From: Pseudomonadota bacterium
GTDB lineage: Bacteria > Pseudomonadota > Alphaproteobacteria > Caulobacterales > Caulobacteraceae
Reading direction: 5' to 3'
DNA length: 58,701 bases
Assembly (NCBI GenBank): GCA_021816155.1
Contig: JAKAZA010000005.1
Span: 1-58,701, forward strand
Below the pieces are notes generated by a model. That model saw nothing but the letters and a program-made list of their open reading frames with translations, searched no databases and was not told the DNA's origin. Position 1 is the stretch's first letter. Every line of letters starts with the position of its first letter. Below are positions 46,381 to 56,864 of the stretch, one piece after another. A program made the position numbers and the translations under genes.

Positions 46381-46462
46381 TTTAAATTCGGTTAACGCAA
46401 TGCGCCAACTACGACTGTTAACGAAATGCTCGGACCGTTTCCATGGTTGAACCCCGGTTAAC
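46381..46462 (+). promoter_or_regulatory. CtrA-binding sites upstream of sciP
   Basis: Two near-consensus CtrA boxes (TTAA-N7-TTAAC): TTTA-N7-TTAAC at 46381-46396 and TTGA-N7-TTAAC at 46447-46462, each with one mismatch. Between them are two related 14-base sequences starting GTTAACG (46391 and 46417). In Caulobacter sciP is activated by CtrA (established), so this fits. The interval 46372-46539 holds nothing else. Confidence 0.6.
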
Positions 46463-46539
46463 CATGGCGCTTAAGCCGTCGTTATTTCAGGCGCTCTATC
46501 GTCCGTCGTCATCGGTGATGGTGAGAAGGGCGTAAAGCC

Positions 46540-46821
46540 ATGTTGCAGCAGCAGCGCACAAACAGCCGCGGCGAAAGGTACGTCATTGGGCCGACAGGTG
46601 CGCCGTTGACCCTGGCCGACCTGCCGCCGGCGAACACGCAGCGCTGGGTCATCCGCCGCAAGGCCGAGGTCGTCGCGGCTGTCCGCGGCGGCCTCCTGAC
46701 CCTCGATGAGGCATGCGACCGCTATTCGCTGACCAACGAGGAATTCCTCGGCTGGCAGCAATCGATCGAGCGGCATGGGATGGCCGGCCTGAGAACCACG
46801 CGCCTTCAACAGTATCGCTGA
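46540..46821 (+). CDS. sciP: SciP, CtrA inhibitory protein (DUF1153)
   Basis: A 93-residue helix-turn-helix protein, exactly the Caulobacter SciP length. The N-terminus YVIGPTGAPLTLADLPPANTQRW and the HTH RRKAEVVAAVRGGLLTLDEACDRYSLTNEEFLGW match what I recall of SciP. It blocks CtrA activation of flagellar and other promoters late in the cell cycle. Own CtrA promoter upstream and a strong terminator downstream isolate it. Confidence 0.92.
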   Translation: MLQQQRTNSRGERYVIGPTGAPLTLADLPPANTQRWVIRRKAEVVAAVRGGLLTLDEACDRYSLTNEEFLGWQQSIERHGMAGLRTTRLQQYR

Positions 46822-46852
46822 CCCCTCTCCCCAAAGGAGTTCAGCGACGCTT

Positions 46853-46897
46853 GGCGGCCGCGCCCTCCGACCGGAGGCGCGGCCGCCTCCGTTTTGG
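46853..46897 (+). terminator. Strong rho-independent terminator of sciP
   Basis: Arms GGCGGCCGCGCCCTCCG (46853-46869) and CGGAGGCGCGGCCGCC (46872-46887) pair as a 16-bp stem with one bulged C; TCCGTTTT follows (46888-46895). It starts 32 bases after the sciP stop. Confidence 0.85.
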
Positions 46898-46969
46898 CAC
46901 AGGCCACGCGGGCTCAGCGACCGAGCGCCGGTCCATCTGCGACGTTTGGCGCCACCAGGGGCCGCCGCG

Positions 46970-47001
46970 TTAAACCGGTCGTTTACCTTGCACTGGGTAA
47001 A
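46970..47001 (+). promoter_or_regulatory. Candidate fliF control region (CtrA-like box and dyad)
   Basis: TTAA at 46970-46973, then after 7 bases GTTTAC: a degenerate CtrA-type pair. TTTACC (46982-46987), 8-base spacer, GGTAAA (46996-47001) form a perfect inverted repeat. Such sites 70-100 bases before fliF fit CtrA activation and FlbD repression of Caulobacter fliF (established), but assignments are tentative. Bases 46898-46969 hold a -24-like sequence (see findings). Confidence 0.45.
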
Positions 47002-47069
47002 TCCTGCCTAGCGACGGGCGCCTAGAAGGCCGAGCCGCGTGGGGTTGGGCAGGACCTGGGCGTAACCAC

Positions 47070-48728
47070 GTGAATTCATTCTTTGCGGCGCTCCAGCGGT
47101 TCGGGATCGGCCGCCTCGCCGTCCTACTGGGAGTGGGCGGCGGCGGCGCGGCGCTGATCCTGGCGATCGTGCTCAACCTCGCGGCCGAGCCGATGGGGCT
47201 GCTCTATTCGAACCTCGACCTGAAGGAAGCCGGCTCCATCACCCAGGCGCTGGATCAGGCCGGTATCCACTATCAGGTCAAGGGAGACGGCTCGACCATC
47301 ATGGTCCCGCGCGACCGCGTGGCCACCACCCGGCTGATGCTCGCCGGCAAGGGGCTGCCGACGCAGGACTCGGTCGGATACGAGATTTTCGACCAGCAGA
47401 ACGCGCTCGGGCAGACCGACTTCGTCCAGCGGCTCAACATGCGCCGCGCGCTCGAGGGCGAGCTGGCGCGCACCATCCGCTCGCTCGACGGGGTCACCTT
47501 CGCCCGCGTTCACCTCGTGCTGCCGGAACGGCAGTTGTTCCAGGACGCGGCCGACCAGCCTTCGGCCTCGGTGACCATCGGCATCGGCGCCCGAGACCCC
47601 ACTCCCGACCAGGTGCGCGCCGTGCAGGTGCTGGTGGCTGGCGCGGTCCCGGAGCTGAAGCCCGATCGCGTCGCAGTGATCGATCAGCACGGCAAGACGC
47701 TCTCGAGCGGCGATGAGAGCGACAGCGCGGAAGGCGCGGCGGAGAACGCTCGCACGGCGATCGAGGACGAGGTCGCCTCGCGCATTAAGAACCTGCTCGA
47801 GGGCGTCGTCGGTCCGGGCAAGGTGCGCGTGGAGGTCAGCGCCGACGTCGACATGTCGCAGGTGACCACGCAAGAGGAGAAGTTCGATCCCGACGGCCAG
47901 GTCGTTCGCTCGGAGCAGACCAACCAGACGAGCGCGCACGACAACCAGGGCGCCAGCAACCAGGGCGCGACCTCGGCATCGACCAACGTGCCGAACGGCT
48001 CGTCCACGAACTCGACCACCACCGGCGGCTCGGGCAGCGACAACACCGGCAGCGAGACGACCACCAACTACGAGATTTCCAAGACGGTCACCACGCAGGT
48101 GCAGCAGCCGGGCTCGCTGAAGCGGCTCTCGGTCGCGGTCGCGGTCGATGGGGCCACGGCGCCCGGCAAGAACGGGAAGCCCGGTCCCTACACGCCTCGC
48201 AGCGCGGCCGAGATGCAGCACATCACCGAACTCGTGAAGGCCGCGATGGGCTTCTCGCAGGACCGCGGCGACCAGGTCCAGGTGGTCAATGAACAGTTCC
48301 CCGACCTCGACGACAGCGAGGGAACGACCGCTGCAGGCATGAGCTTTGACAAGAACGACATCATGCGGATCGTCGAACTCGCCGTCCTGGGCGTCGTGTC
48401 GGTCCTGATCCTGTTCTTCGTGCTGCGGCCGCTCATCCAGTCGGCGGCGCAGGGAGTGGCGGCCGCGGGCAGGGGCGGGCTCATCCCGCTGGGCGGCGAC
48501 GGCGCGGCCCGCGCCGTGACGCTTGCCGATGGTCAGACGCTGGCGATCGACCAGGCCACAGGCCAGCCGCTCGCCCTCCCGGGTCCGGAGATCGAACAGC
48601 GCATCGACATCGCCCGCATCGAGGGCCAGGTGAAGGCTTCGTCGGTCAAGCGCGTGGCTGAGTTCGTCGACAAGCATCCGGAGGAATCGGTTTCGATCCT
48701 CCGCAGCTGGCTGCACGAGTCGGCATGA
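47070..48728 (+). CDS. fliF: Flagellar MS-ring protein FliF
   Basis: GTG start at 47070, 552 residues. An N-terminal membrane helix is at about 16-38; the YscJ-like domain carries [14 protein letters not shown] and [14 protein letters not shown] Gly/Ser/Asn-rich region is at about 290-335, then a second membrane helix (about 433-455) and a FliG-binding C-terminus ([20 protein letters not shown]). First gene of the early operon; ends in an ATGA overlap with fliG. Confidence 0.97.
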   Translation: MNSFFAALQRFGIGRLAVLLGVGGGGAALILAIVLNLAAEPMGLLYSNLDLKEAGSITQALDQAGIHYQVKGDGSTIMVPRDRVATTRLMLAGKGLPTQDSVGYEIFDQQNALGQTDFVQRLNMRRALEGELARTIRSLDGVTFARVHLVLPERQLFQDAADQPSASVTIGIGARDPTPDQVRAVQVLVAGAVPELKPDRVAVIDQHGKTLSSGDESDSAEGAAENARTAIEDEVASRIKNLLEGVVGPGKVRVEVSADVDMSQVTTQEEKFDPDGQVVRSEQTNQTSAHDNQGASNQGATSASTNVPNGSSTNSTTTGGSGSDNTGSETTTNYEISKTVTTQVQQPGSLKRLSVAVAVDGATAPGKNGKPGPYTPRSAAEMQHITELVKAAMGFSQDRGDQVQVVNEQFPDLDDSEGTTAAGMSFDKNDIMRIVELAVLGVVSVLILFFVLRPLIQSAAQGVAAAGRGGLIPLGGDGAARAVTLADGQTLAIDQATGQPLALPGPEIEQRIDIARIEGQVKASSVKRVAEFVDKHPEESVSILRSWLHESA

Positions 48729-49762
48729 CCCTGACGCCCCGCGGGAAATCCAAGTCGATCGGCGACTCCTCCCGGCTCTCCGGCCCCGAGAAGGCGGCCG
48801 TGATCCTGCTGTCGCTCGGCGAGGATCACGCCACCATCTGGAAGGCGCTGGACGAGGAGGAGATCAAGGAGATCTCGCAGGCCATGGCCGGCCTCGGCAC
48901 CGTGTCGGCGAATGTGGTCGAGGAGCTGATGGTCGAGTTCGTTTCCGGCATGTCCGGCGGCGGCGCGATCATGGGCTCATTCGAGCAGACGCAGAAGCTG
49001 CTCGCCGCGTTCATGCCGACCGAGAAGGTCGACAGCCTGATGGAGGAGATTCGCGGGCCCGCGGGTCGCACCATGTGGGACAAGCTCGCCAACGTGAACG
49101 AGGCGGTGCTCGCCAACTATCTGAAGAACGAATACCCGCAGACCGTCGCCGTCATTCTGTCCAAGATAAAGTCGGAGCACGCGGCGCGCGTCCTGGCGGC
49201 GCTGCCCGAGGACTTTGCGCTCGAATGCGTGATGCGCATGCTCCGCATGGAGCCCGTGCAGCGCGAGATCCTCGACAAGATCGAGCAGACGCTGCGCACC
49301 GAGTTCATGTCGAACCTCGCCCGCACCTCGAAGCGTGACAGTCACGAGATGATGGCGGAGATCTTCAACTCCTTCGACCGCCAGACCGAGAGCCGCTTCA
49401 TCGCCGCTCTCGAGGAGCGCAACCGCGAGAGCGCCGAGCGCATCCGCGCGCTGATGTTCGTGTTCGAGGACCTTTCCAAGCTTGATCCGGGCGGCGTGCA
49501 GACGCTGCTGCGGGCCGTGGAGAAGGACCAACTGGCGCTGGCTCTCAAAGGCGCGTCGGACGCGCTGCGCGAGATGTTCTTCTCCAACATGTCCGAGCGG
49601 GCCGCCAAGATCATGCGCGAGGACATGGAAAGCATGGGTCCGGTGCGCCTGCGCGACGTCGATGCGGCGCAGATGGCCATGGTGCAGGTCGCAAAGGACC
49701 TTGCCGCCAAGGGCGAGATCATGCTGGCGGGCGCCGGCGGCGACGACGAGTTGATCTACTGA
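48725..49762 (+). CDS. fliG: Flagellar motor switch protein FliG
   Basis: A 345-residue FliG. N-terminal [14 protein letters not shown], middle [13 protein letters not shown] with the EHPQ-like motif, and C-terminal torque helix [20 protein letters not shown]. Charged torque residues are present. ATGA-coupled to fliF; its stop overlaps the flbE start as TGATG. Confidence 0.97.
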   Translation: MTLTPRGKSKSIGDSSRLSGPEKAAVILLSLGEDHATIWKALDEEEIKEISQAMAGLGTVSANVVEELMVEFVSGMSGGGAIMGSFEQTQKLLAAFMPTEKVDSLMEEIRGPAGRTMWDKLANVNEAVLANYLKNEYPQTVAVILSKIKSEHAARVLAALPEDFALECVMRMLRMEPVQREILDKIEQTLRTEFMSNLARTSKRDSHEMMAEIFNSFDRQTESRFIAALEERNRESAERIRALMFVFEDLSKLDPGGVQTLLRAVEKDQLALALKGASDALREMFFSNMSERAAKIMREDMESMGPVRLRDVDAAQMAMVQVAKDLAAKGEIMLAGAGGDDELIY

Positions 49763-50427
49763 TGAACGACGACGCCCAGAGCCCGCACCGCAAGTTCACC
49801 TTCGACAACGAGTTCGAAGGCCCGCCCGGCGCCGCGCCCAGCGTTTATCGGCGGCTGCACACCGACGCCGAGCTGGACGAGGCGGCGCAGCGGGCCAGAG
49901 CCGAGGGGATGGCCGCGGCCATGGCCCGCGTCGAGGCGCAGACGGCGCAGGCGCTTTCCGAGCTGGCCGAGACCGCGCGCGCGGCGCTGACCACCCTGTC
50001 CGCCGCCGCGCACGAGCACCGCGCCGGCGCCGCGGAGTTGGCGCTGGCCTGCGCCCGCCAGATCGCCGAGGCGGCATGCGAGCGCTTTCCCGAGGCGCCG
50101 CTGCAATCGGCCCTGACCGCGCTTGCCCGCGAGATCGAGGCGACGCCGCGTCTCATCCTGCGCGCGCCGCCGCAGCTCATCGAGCCGCTCACCGCGGCGA
50201 GCAACGAGACCGCAGAGGCGATCGGCTACGCAGGCCAGATCCTCGTGCGCGCCGACCCCAACCTCGCGAAAGCCGCGTTCGTGCTCGACTGGGGCGACGG
50301 CATGGCCGCGTTCGATCCCGCGGCCGCGGCCGCGCGCGTCGCCGAGGCGCTCGAGGGCGCGCTCGCCGCCGAAGGCCTGCACGCCGAGGCGCTCGCGCTT
50401 CCGACATCTTCCACCGACCGGCCCTAG
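49762..50427 (+). CDS. flbE: FlbE/FliH, flagellar export ATPase regulator
   Basis: A 221-residue protein. An Ala/Glu-rich helical coiled-coil (about 32-80, AELDEAAQRARAEGMAAAM) precedes a C-terminal FliH-like domain with LVRADPNLAKAAFVLDWGDG. Low similarity, but position between fliG and fliN is diagnostic of FliH in this family (flbE in Caulobacter). Starts on the A of the fliG stop (TGATG). Confidence 0.85.
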   Translation: MNDDAQSPHRKFTFDNEFEGPPGAAPSVYRRLHTDAELDEAAQRARAEGMAAAMARVEAQTAQALSELAETARAALTTLSAAAHEHRAGAAELALACARQIAEAACERFPEAPLQSALTALAREIEATPRLILRAPPQLIEPLTAASNETAEAIGYAGQILVRADPNLAKAAFVLDWGDGMAAFDPAAAAARVAEALEGALAAEGLHAEALALPTSSTDRP

Positions 50428-50443
50428 GAGGTCCCTCAAGCTC

Positions 50444-50779
50444 ATGGCCGACGAACTCAAGCTCGACGAATTCACCTCGACCAGCCTCGTGCCGGCCCCT
50501 TCCAACGGCGAGATCGAGGAAAAGACCGCCGGCGACCTCGCACCGGTCTTCGACGTGCCGGTCAACATCTCGGCGGTGCTCGGGCGCGCGCACCTTTCGG
50601 TCGCGCAGCTCCTGCAGCTCTCCCAGGGCAGCGTCCTGGAGCTCGACCGGAAGGTCGGCGAGGCCATCGACATCTACGTCAACAACCGCCTCGTCGCCCG
50701 CGGCGAAGTCGTGGTCGTGGAAGACCGCCTCGGCGTGACCATGACTGAAATCATCAAGGACGGGGACGCCGCAGGGTGA
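50444..50779 (+). CDS. fliN: Flagellar motor switch protein FliN
   Basis: I chose the ATG at 50444 (111 residues), with aGGAGGt at 50427-50431 (the flbE stop TAG lies inside it). The SpoA domain covers DVPVNISAVLGRAHLSVAQLL, SVLELDRKVGEAIDIYVN and RGEVVVVEDRLGVTM. C-ring component. Confidence 0.96.
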   Translation: MADELKLDEFTSTSLVPAPSNGEIEEKTAGDLAPVFDVPVNISAVLGRAHLSVAQLLQLSQGSVLELDRKVGEAIDIYVNNRLVARGEVVVVEDRLGVTMTEIIKDGDAAG

Positions 50780-50813
50780 GCGGCCGCCAAGGGATCGTTG
50801 AAGGGAGAATGAC

Positions 50814-52170
<1,357 letters not shown>

Positions 52171-52181
<11 letters not shown>

Positions 52182-53052
52182 TGCGACCACCACCCGCCGC
52201 GCCGTCGTCGTCGGCGCGGCTGCGGGCCTCTGCGTCGGCCCGTCGTGGGCCGCCGACCGGCTGGCGGCGATCGAGGCGTCCGTCGGCGGCCCCGTCGGCG
52301 TGTTCGCGCTCGACACCGCTAGCGGGCGCATGATCGCCCATCGGGCCGATGAGCGCTTCCCGATGTGCAGCACCTTCAAGGTGATGGCCGCGGCGGCGGC
52401 CCTGAAGCGTGTCGAAGCCGGCGCGATACGCCTCGACACGTTCGTGCGATACGGTCCCGCGGACCTGCTTGGCTACGCGCCCGTCACGAGCAGGCGAGTG
52501 GCCGACGGCGGCATGCCGCTCGGCGACCTCCTGGCGGCCGCGATCGAGCTCAGCGACAACACCGCGGCCAACCTCATCCTTAAGCAGATCGGCGGCCCGG
52601 CCGGCTGGACCGCGTTCGCCCGCTCCCTGGGCGACGCCGAGAGCCGCCTCGATCGCATCGAGCCAATGCTCAACGCCTCCGGCCCCGGTGATCCGCGGGA
52701 CACCACCACGCCTGCGGCCATGGCGGCGGACCTGCGCAAGGTCGTGCTGGGCGACGTGCTGAGCCAAGGCTCGCGGCGCCGGCTGCAAGGCTGGATGCTG
52801 GCCTGCAAGACCGGCGACCAGCGCCTGCGCGCCGGCCTGCCCTCGGCTTGGCGCGTCGGCGACAAGACCGGCTCGGGCGGCGCGGACGGTTACGCCAGCA
52901 GCAACGACATCGCAGTCGCCTGGACCCCGACCCGCCCGATCGTCATTGCCTGCTACGTCACGGGCCGCGACGTCGTCCCCGGCGCGGTGAGCGACCACGC
53001 GATCGCCGACGTGGCCCGCCTTGTCGCGGCGAGTTTCCACCCGCATGGCTGA
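52171..53052 (+). CDS. bla: Class A beta-lactamase, within the flagellar operon
   Basis: GTG start at 52171, 293 residues. Twin-arginine-like leader (TTTRRAVVVGAAAG). All class A motifs are intact: Ser67-x-x-Lys70 (CSTFK), Ser128-Asp-Asn (SDN), Glu164 (EPMLN), Lys232-Thr-Gly (KTG). Cys66 directly precedes the active Ser, as in class A carbapenemases, but residue 238-equivalent is Gly, so that disulfide cannot form. The gene overlaps flbD by 11 bases and flhA by 8, so it appears translationally coupled in the fliF operon. GC and codon style match its neighbours. Spectrum unknown. Confidence 0.93.
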
Positions 53053-55132
53053 CATAGCCTTCCCCGCGGCCGGCGCCCGTCCCGGCCCCAAGGAAATCTG
53101 GAGCTGGATCGCGCGCGGCGAAGTGGCGCTCGCGATCGGCATCGTCGGGATCGTCGTCCTCCTCATTCTGCCGATCCCGGCATGGGCGCTCGACCTGCTG
53201 CTGGCCATCTCGATCACCAGCTCGGTGCTCATCCTGATGACCGCGCTGATGATCCAGAAGCCGCTGGAGTTCACCGCGTTCCCCACGGTGCTGCTGGTGG
53301 CGACGCTGTTCCGGCTCGGGCTCAACGTCGCCTCGACGCGCCTGATCCTCGGTCACGGCCACGAGGGCACGGACGGCGCCGGGCACATCATCCAGGCCTT
53401 CGGCTCGCTGATGATGCACGGCAACTTCGTCATCGGCGTCATCGTGTTCGCGATCCTGGTGATCGTGAACTTCGTCGTGATCACGAGAGGTTCGTCGCGC
53501 ATCGCCGAGGTGGCGGCGAGGTTCACGCTCGATTCGATGCCCGGCAAGCAGATGGCGATCGACGCCGACCTGTCGTCCGGGCTTATCGACCAGGAGGGCG
53601 CCAAGCTCCGCCGCAAGGAGCTGGAGCAGGAATCCACCTTCTTCGGCGCCATGGACGGCGCTTCGAAGTTCGTCCGGGGCGACGCGATGGCGGGGCTCCT
53701 GATCCTTTCGATCAACCTCATCGGCGGCATCGTCGTGGGCGTCGTCCAGCACAAGCTGCCGCTGGACCAGGCCTTCTCCAGCTACACGATCATGTCGATC
53801 GGCGACGGTCTGGTCAGCCAGATCCCGGCGCTGATCATCTCGATCGCCGCCGGCCTTCTCGTCTCGAAATCAGGCGTCGAGGGAGCAGCGGACAAGGCGC
53901 TGGTGACCCAGCTCGCCCGGAACCCGGTCAGCCTCGGCATGGTCTCGGCGGCCGCGGGCGTGCTGGCGCTGATCCCCGGCATGCCGATCCTTCCGTTCGG
54001 CGCGCTCTCGATCGGCGCAGGCGTGCTGGCCTGGCGGCGCAGTCAGACAGCAGCCAATCCCGCGTCCGAGACGCCCAAGGCGGAAGCCGAGGCGAAGGAG
54101 GAGCCGATTTCGGCCAGCCTCGCCATCGACGACGTCAAGATCGAGCTCGGCTACGGCCTTCTGCACCTGATCAACGACCTGGAAGGCCGCCGCCTGACCG
54201 ACCAGATCAAGGCGCTCCGCAAGACGCTGGCGGCCGAGTTCGGCTTCGTCATGCCGCCGGTGCGCATCCTCGACAACATGCGCCTGCCCAACCAGGGCTA
54301 CGCCATCCGCATCAAGGAGATGGAGATCGGCGCCGGCGAGGTGCGGCTCGGCAAGCTGATGGCCATGGACCCCCGCGGTGGCCAGGTGGAGCTGCCCGGC
54401 GAGCATGTGCGCGAACCGGCTTTCGGCTTGCCGGCCACCTGGATCGACGAGGCGTTGCGTGAGGAGGCGGCCTTCCGCGGCTACACCACCGTCGACCCGG
54501 CCACGGTGCTGACCACGCACCTGACCGAGATCCTCAAGGACAACATGGCCGACCTGCTCTCCTACGCTGAGGTGCAGAAACTGCTGAAGGACCTGCCGGC
54601 CGAGGAGAAGAAGCTGGTCGAGGACCTGATCCCCTCGGTCGCGACCGCCACGACGGTGCAGCGGGTGCTGCAGGCGTTGCTGAAGGAACGCGTGTCGATC
54701 CGCGACCTTCCGACCATCCTGGAAGGGATCGCTGAAGCTGCGCCGCACACCAGCTCGATGGTCAACCTCGTCGAGCAGGTGCGCGGCCGGCTGGGACGGC
54801 AGATCTGCTGGGCCAACCGGGCCGAAGACGGATCGCTGCCGATCATCACGCTCTCGCCGGATTGGGAGGCGGCTTTCGCCGACGCGCTGATCGGCTCGGG
54901 CGATGACAAACAGTTGGCGCTCGCTCCCTCCCGGCTGCAAGAGTTCATCCGCGCCGTCCGTGAGACGTTCGAGCGCGCCGCGCTGCAAGGCGAGAGTCCG
55001 GTGCTGCTGACCAGCGCGCTCGTGCGCCCCTACATCCGCTCGATCATCGAGCGTTTCCGGGGCCAGACGGTGGTTCTGAGCCAGAACGAGATCCACCCGC
55101 GGGCGCGACTGAAGACGCTCGGCTCGATCTAG
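53045..55132 (+). CDS. flhA: Flagellar export apparatus protein FlhA
   Basis: I chose the ATG at 53045 (695 residues), overlapping the bla stop by 8 bases. Eight hydrophobic helices run between about 25 and 340 with the FHIPEP signature (FLFRLGLNVASTRLIL-like, FPTVLLVATLFRLGLNVAST in short), then the cytoplasmic domain (LAIDDVKIELGYGL, RDLPTILEGIAE). Needed to export hook and filament subunits. Confidence 0.97.
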   Translation: MADIAFPAAGARPGPKEIWSWIARGEVALAIGIVGIVVLLILPIPAWALDLLLAISITSSVLILMTALMIQKPLEFTAFPTVLLVATLFRLGLNVASTRLILGHGHEGTDGAGHIIQAFGSLMMHGNFVIGVIVFAILVIVNFVVITRGSSRIAEVAARFTLDSMPGKQMAIDADLSSGLIDQEGAKLRRKELEQESTFFGAMDGASKFVRGDAMAGLLILSINLIGGIVVGVVQHKLPLDQAFSSYTIMSIGDGLVSQIPALIISIAAGLLVSKSGVEGAADKALVTQLARNPVSLGMVSAAAGVLALIPGMPILPFGALSIGAGVLAWRRSQTAANPASETPKAEAEAKEEPISASLAIDDVKIELGYGLLHLINDLEGRRLTDQIKALRKTLAAEFGFVMPPVRILDNMRLPNQGYAIRIKEMEIGAGEVRLGKLMAMDPRGGQVELPGEHVREPAFGLPATWIDEALREEAAFRGYTTVDPATVLTTHLTEILKDNMADLLSYAEVQKLLKDLPAEEKKLVEDLIPSVATATTVQRVLQALLKERVSIRDLPTILEGIAEAAPHTSSMVNLVEQVRGRLGRQICWANRAEDGSLPIITLSPDWEAAFADALIGSGDDKQLALAPSRLQEFIRAVRETFERAALQGESPVLLTSALVRPYIRSIIERFRGQTVVLSQNEIHPRARLKTLGSI

Positions 55133-55185
55133 GCGGCGGCCGGGACGTCCTCCCGCCGCCGACCAGGCTGTCGCCGACGTCCCGG
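55132..55185. terminator. Nested inverted repeats between flhA and the convergent gene
   Basis: GGCGGCGG (55132-55139) pairs with CCGCCGCC (55153-55160), and CCGGGACGT (55140-55148) pairs perfectly with ACGTCCCGG (55177-55185). The two structures exclude each other. Probably a bidirectional terminator region. Confidence 0.5.
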
Positions 55186-55237
55186 CGCAAGGCTGCCAAG
55201 CGAATTTCAACACGCCCCCAGAAACGATGCAGTTAGA

Positions 55238-56854
55238 TCAGGCGGCGCGGGGGTCGAAGCTGTCGGGTGACGCAAGGTCCCAGTTGTGCCGGTAGTGCGC
55301 GTGGGCGCAGTCGCCGGAAAGGAGTTCGCCAGGCGCAAGAAACACGTGCAGCCGCGAGTAAGGACGGATCTCGCTGGGACTGATCCGACGCGCGAGATGG
55401 TGCGGGCCCAACTCCTCCGGGTGCTGCAGGCCGGCGGCCGCGAGCAACCCGGCCAGCGCGCGCAGCGTATTGCGATGGAAGTGGTAGACGCGCTCGGCCT
55501 TGTCCGGAACCACGAGCGCGCGCTGGCGCAGCGGATCCTGGGTGGCGACGCCCGTCGGACAGTGGTTGGTGTGACACGAGAGCGACTGCACGCAGCCCAG
55601 CGCAAACATGAAGCCGCGTGCGGCGTTGGCCCAGTCGGCGCCGAGCGCCAGGACGCTGGCGATGTCGAAGGCGGTGACAATCCGTCCGGCCGCGCCGATC
55701 CGTATCTTCTCGCGCAGTCCGACGCCGACCAGCGTGTTGTGGAGGAAGAGCAGACCGTCGCGCATCGGCGCGCCCATGTGGTCGGAAAACTCGACGGGTG
55801 CGGCGCCCGTCCCGCCCTCGGCGCCGTCGATGACGATGAAGTCGGGCCGGACGCCCGTCTCCAGCATAGCCTTGACCATCGCCATAAGCTCCCAAGGATG
55901 CCCGAGGCATAGCTTGAAGCCGACAGGTTTTCCGCCCGAGAGCTCGCGCAACTGGGCGATGAAGCCCATCATCTCGCGCGGCGTCGAGAAGGCGCTGTGG
56001 CGCGACGGCGAGATGCAGTCCACGCCGACCGGCACGCCGCGTGTAGCGGCGATCTCTGGAGTGACCTTCGGCCCGGGCAGCACGCCGCCGTGGCCCGGCT
56101 TGGCGCCCTGGCTGAGCTTGATCTCGATCATCTTGACCTGGTCGGCGGCGGCCTGGTCCGCGAATCTTTGGGGATCGAACCGGCCTTCCGCGTCGCGGCA
56201 GCCGAAATACCCGCTCGCCACTTCCCAGACGACGTCGCCGCCGGCCTCACGATGGTAGGGACTGATGCTGCCCTCGCCCGTGTCATGGTAGAAACCGCCC
56301 TTCCTCGCCCCGGCGTTGAGCGCCCGGATGGCGTTGGCCGAGAGCGAGCCGAAGCTCATCGCCGATATGTTGAACACGGACGCCGAGTATGGCCGCGTGC
56401 ACTGGTCGCCGCCGACCGTGACGCGGAACGTCGCCGGGTCGACCGGCGCCGCGGGGCTCGTCGAATGACCGATGAACTCGTAGCCGACGCCGTAGACGTC
56501 GAGAAGGGTGCCGAACGGCCGCTCGCCGGGAAGGTCCTTGGCCCGTTCGTACACGAGGCTGCGCTGCGTGCGCGAGAAAGGCGACGCCTCGGTGTCGGCC
56601 TCGATCAGGTACTGGCGGATCTCGGGGCGCACCAGTTCGGCCATCCACCGGATGTGACCGATCACGGGGTAGTTGCGCTGGATCGAGTGACGCCTCTGTA
56701 TCAGGTCGGCGACGCCGACCAGGCTGAGCAGGCCGAACAGGACCGTAATTGGGAGACCCAGTTCGGCATGACCCGCGGCGACGAGACCCCCGCCCAGCGC
56801 GGTGAGCGCCACGCAAAGCGCGAAGGCGGCGAAGCGGCTAGGGCGAATGTCCAT
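55238..56854 (-). CDS. FMN-binding glutamate synthase-family protein, membrane-anchored
   Basis: I chose the ATG at 56854 (538 residues); an earlier in-frame ATG overlaps the upstream gene. Two hydrophobic helices (about 8-50) precede a GltS-type TIM barrel: SAMSFGSLSANAIRALN, KLSQGAKPGHGG, DGAEGGTGAAP and the Fe-S cluster motif CVQSLSCHTNHCPTG. It lacks the amidotransferase domain, as in YerD-like proteins, so amide-nitrogen transfer cannot be assumed. Next to an epoxide-hydrolase-type gene, 10 bases away. Confidence 0.9.
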   Translation of the reverse strand: MDIRPSRFAAFALCVALTALGGGLVAAGHAELGLPITVLFGLLSLVGVADLIQRRHSIQRNYPVIGHIRWMAELVRPEIRQYLIEADTEASPFSRTQRSLVYERAKDLPGERPFGTLLDVYGVGYEFIGHSTSPAAPVDPATFRVTVGGDQCTRPYSASVFNISAMSFGSLSANAIRALNAGARKGGFYHDTGEGSISPYHREAGGDVVWEVASGYFGCRDAEGRFDPQRFADQAAADQVKMIEIKLSQGAKPGHGGVLPGPKVTPEIAATRGVPVGVDCISPSRHSAFSTPREMMGFIAQLRELSGGKPVGFKLCLGHPWELMAMVKAMLETGVRPDFIVIDGAEGGTGAAPVEFSDHMGAPMRDGLLFLHNTLVGVGLREKIRIGAAGRIVTAFDIASVLALGADWANAARGFMFALGCVQSLSCHTNHCPTGVATQDPLRQRALVVPDKAERVYHFHRNTLRALAGLLAAAGLQHPEELGPHHLARRISPSEIRPYSRLHVFLAPGELLSGDCAHAHYRHNWDLASPDSFDPRAA

Positions 56855-56864
56855 GGCGGGGCGG

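Noticed and set aside
46364-46390. Terminator just after flgE
   Set aside because: TTCAGT-AGAA-ACTGAG is only a 5-bp stem over the stop codon with no clear T run; it is too weak to call.
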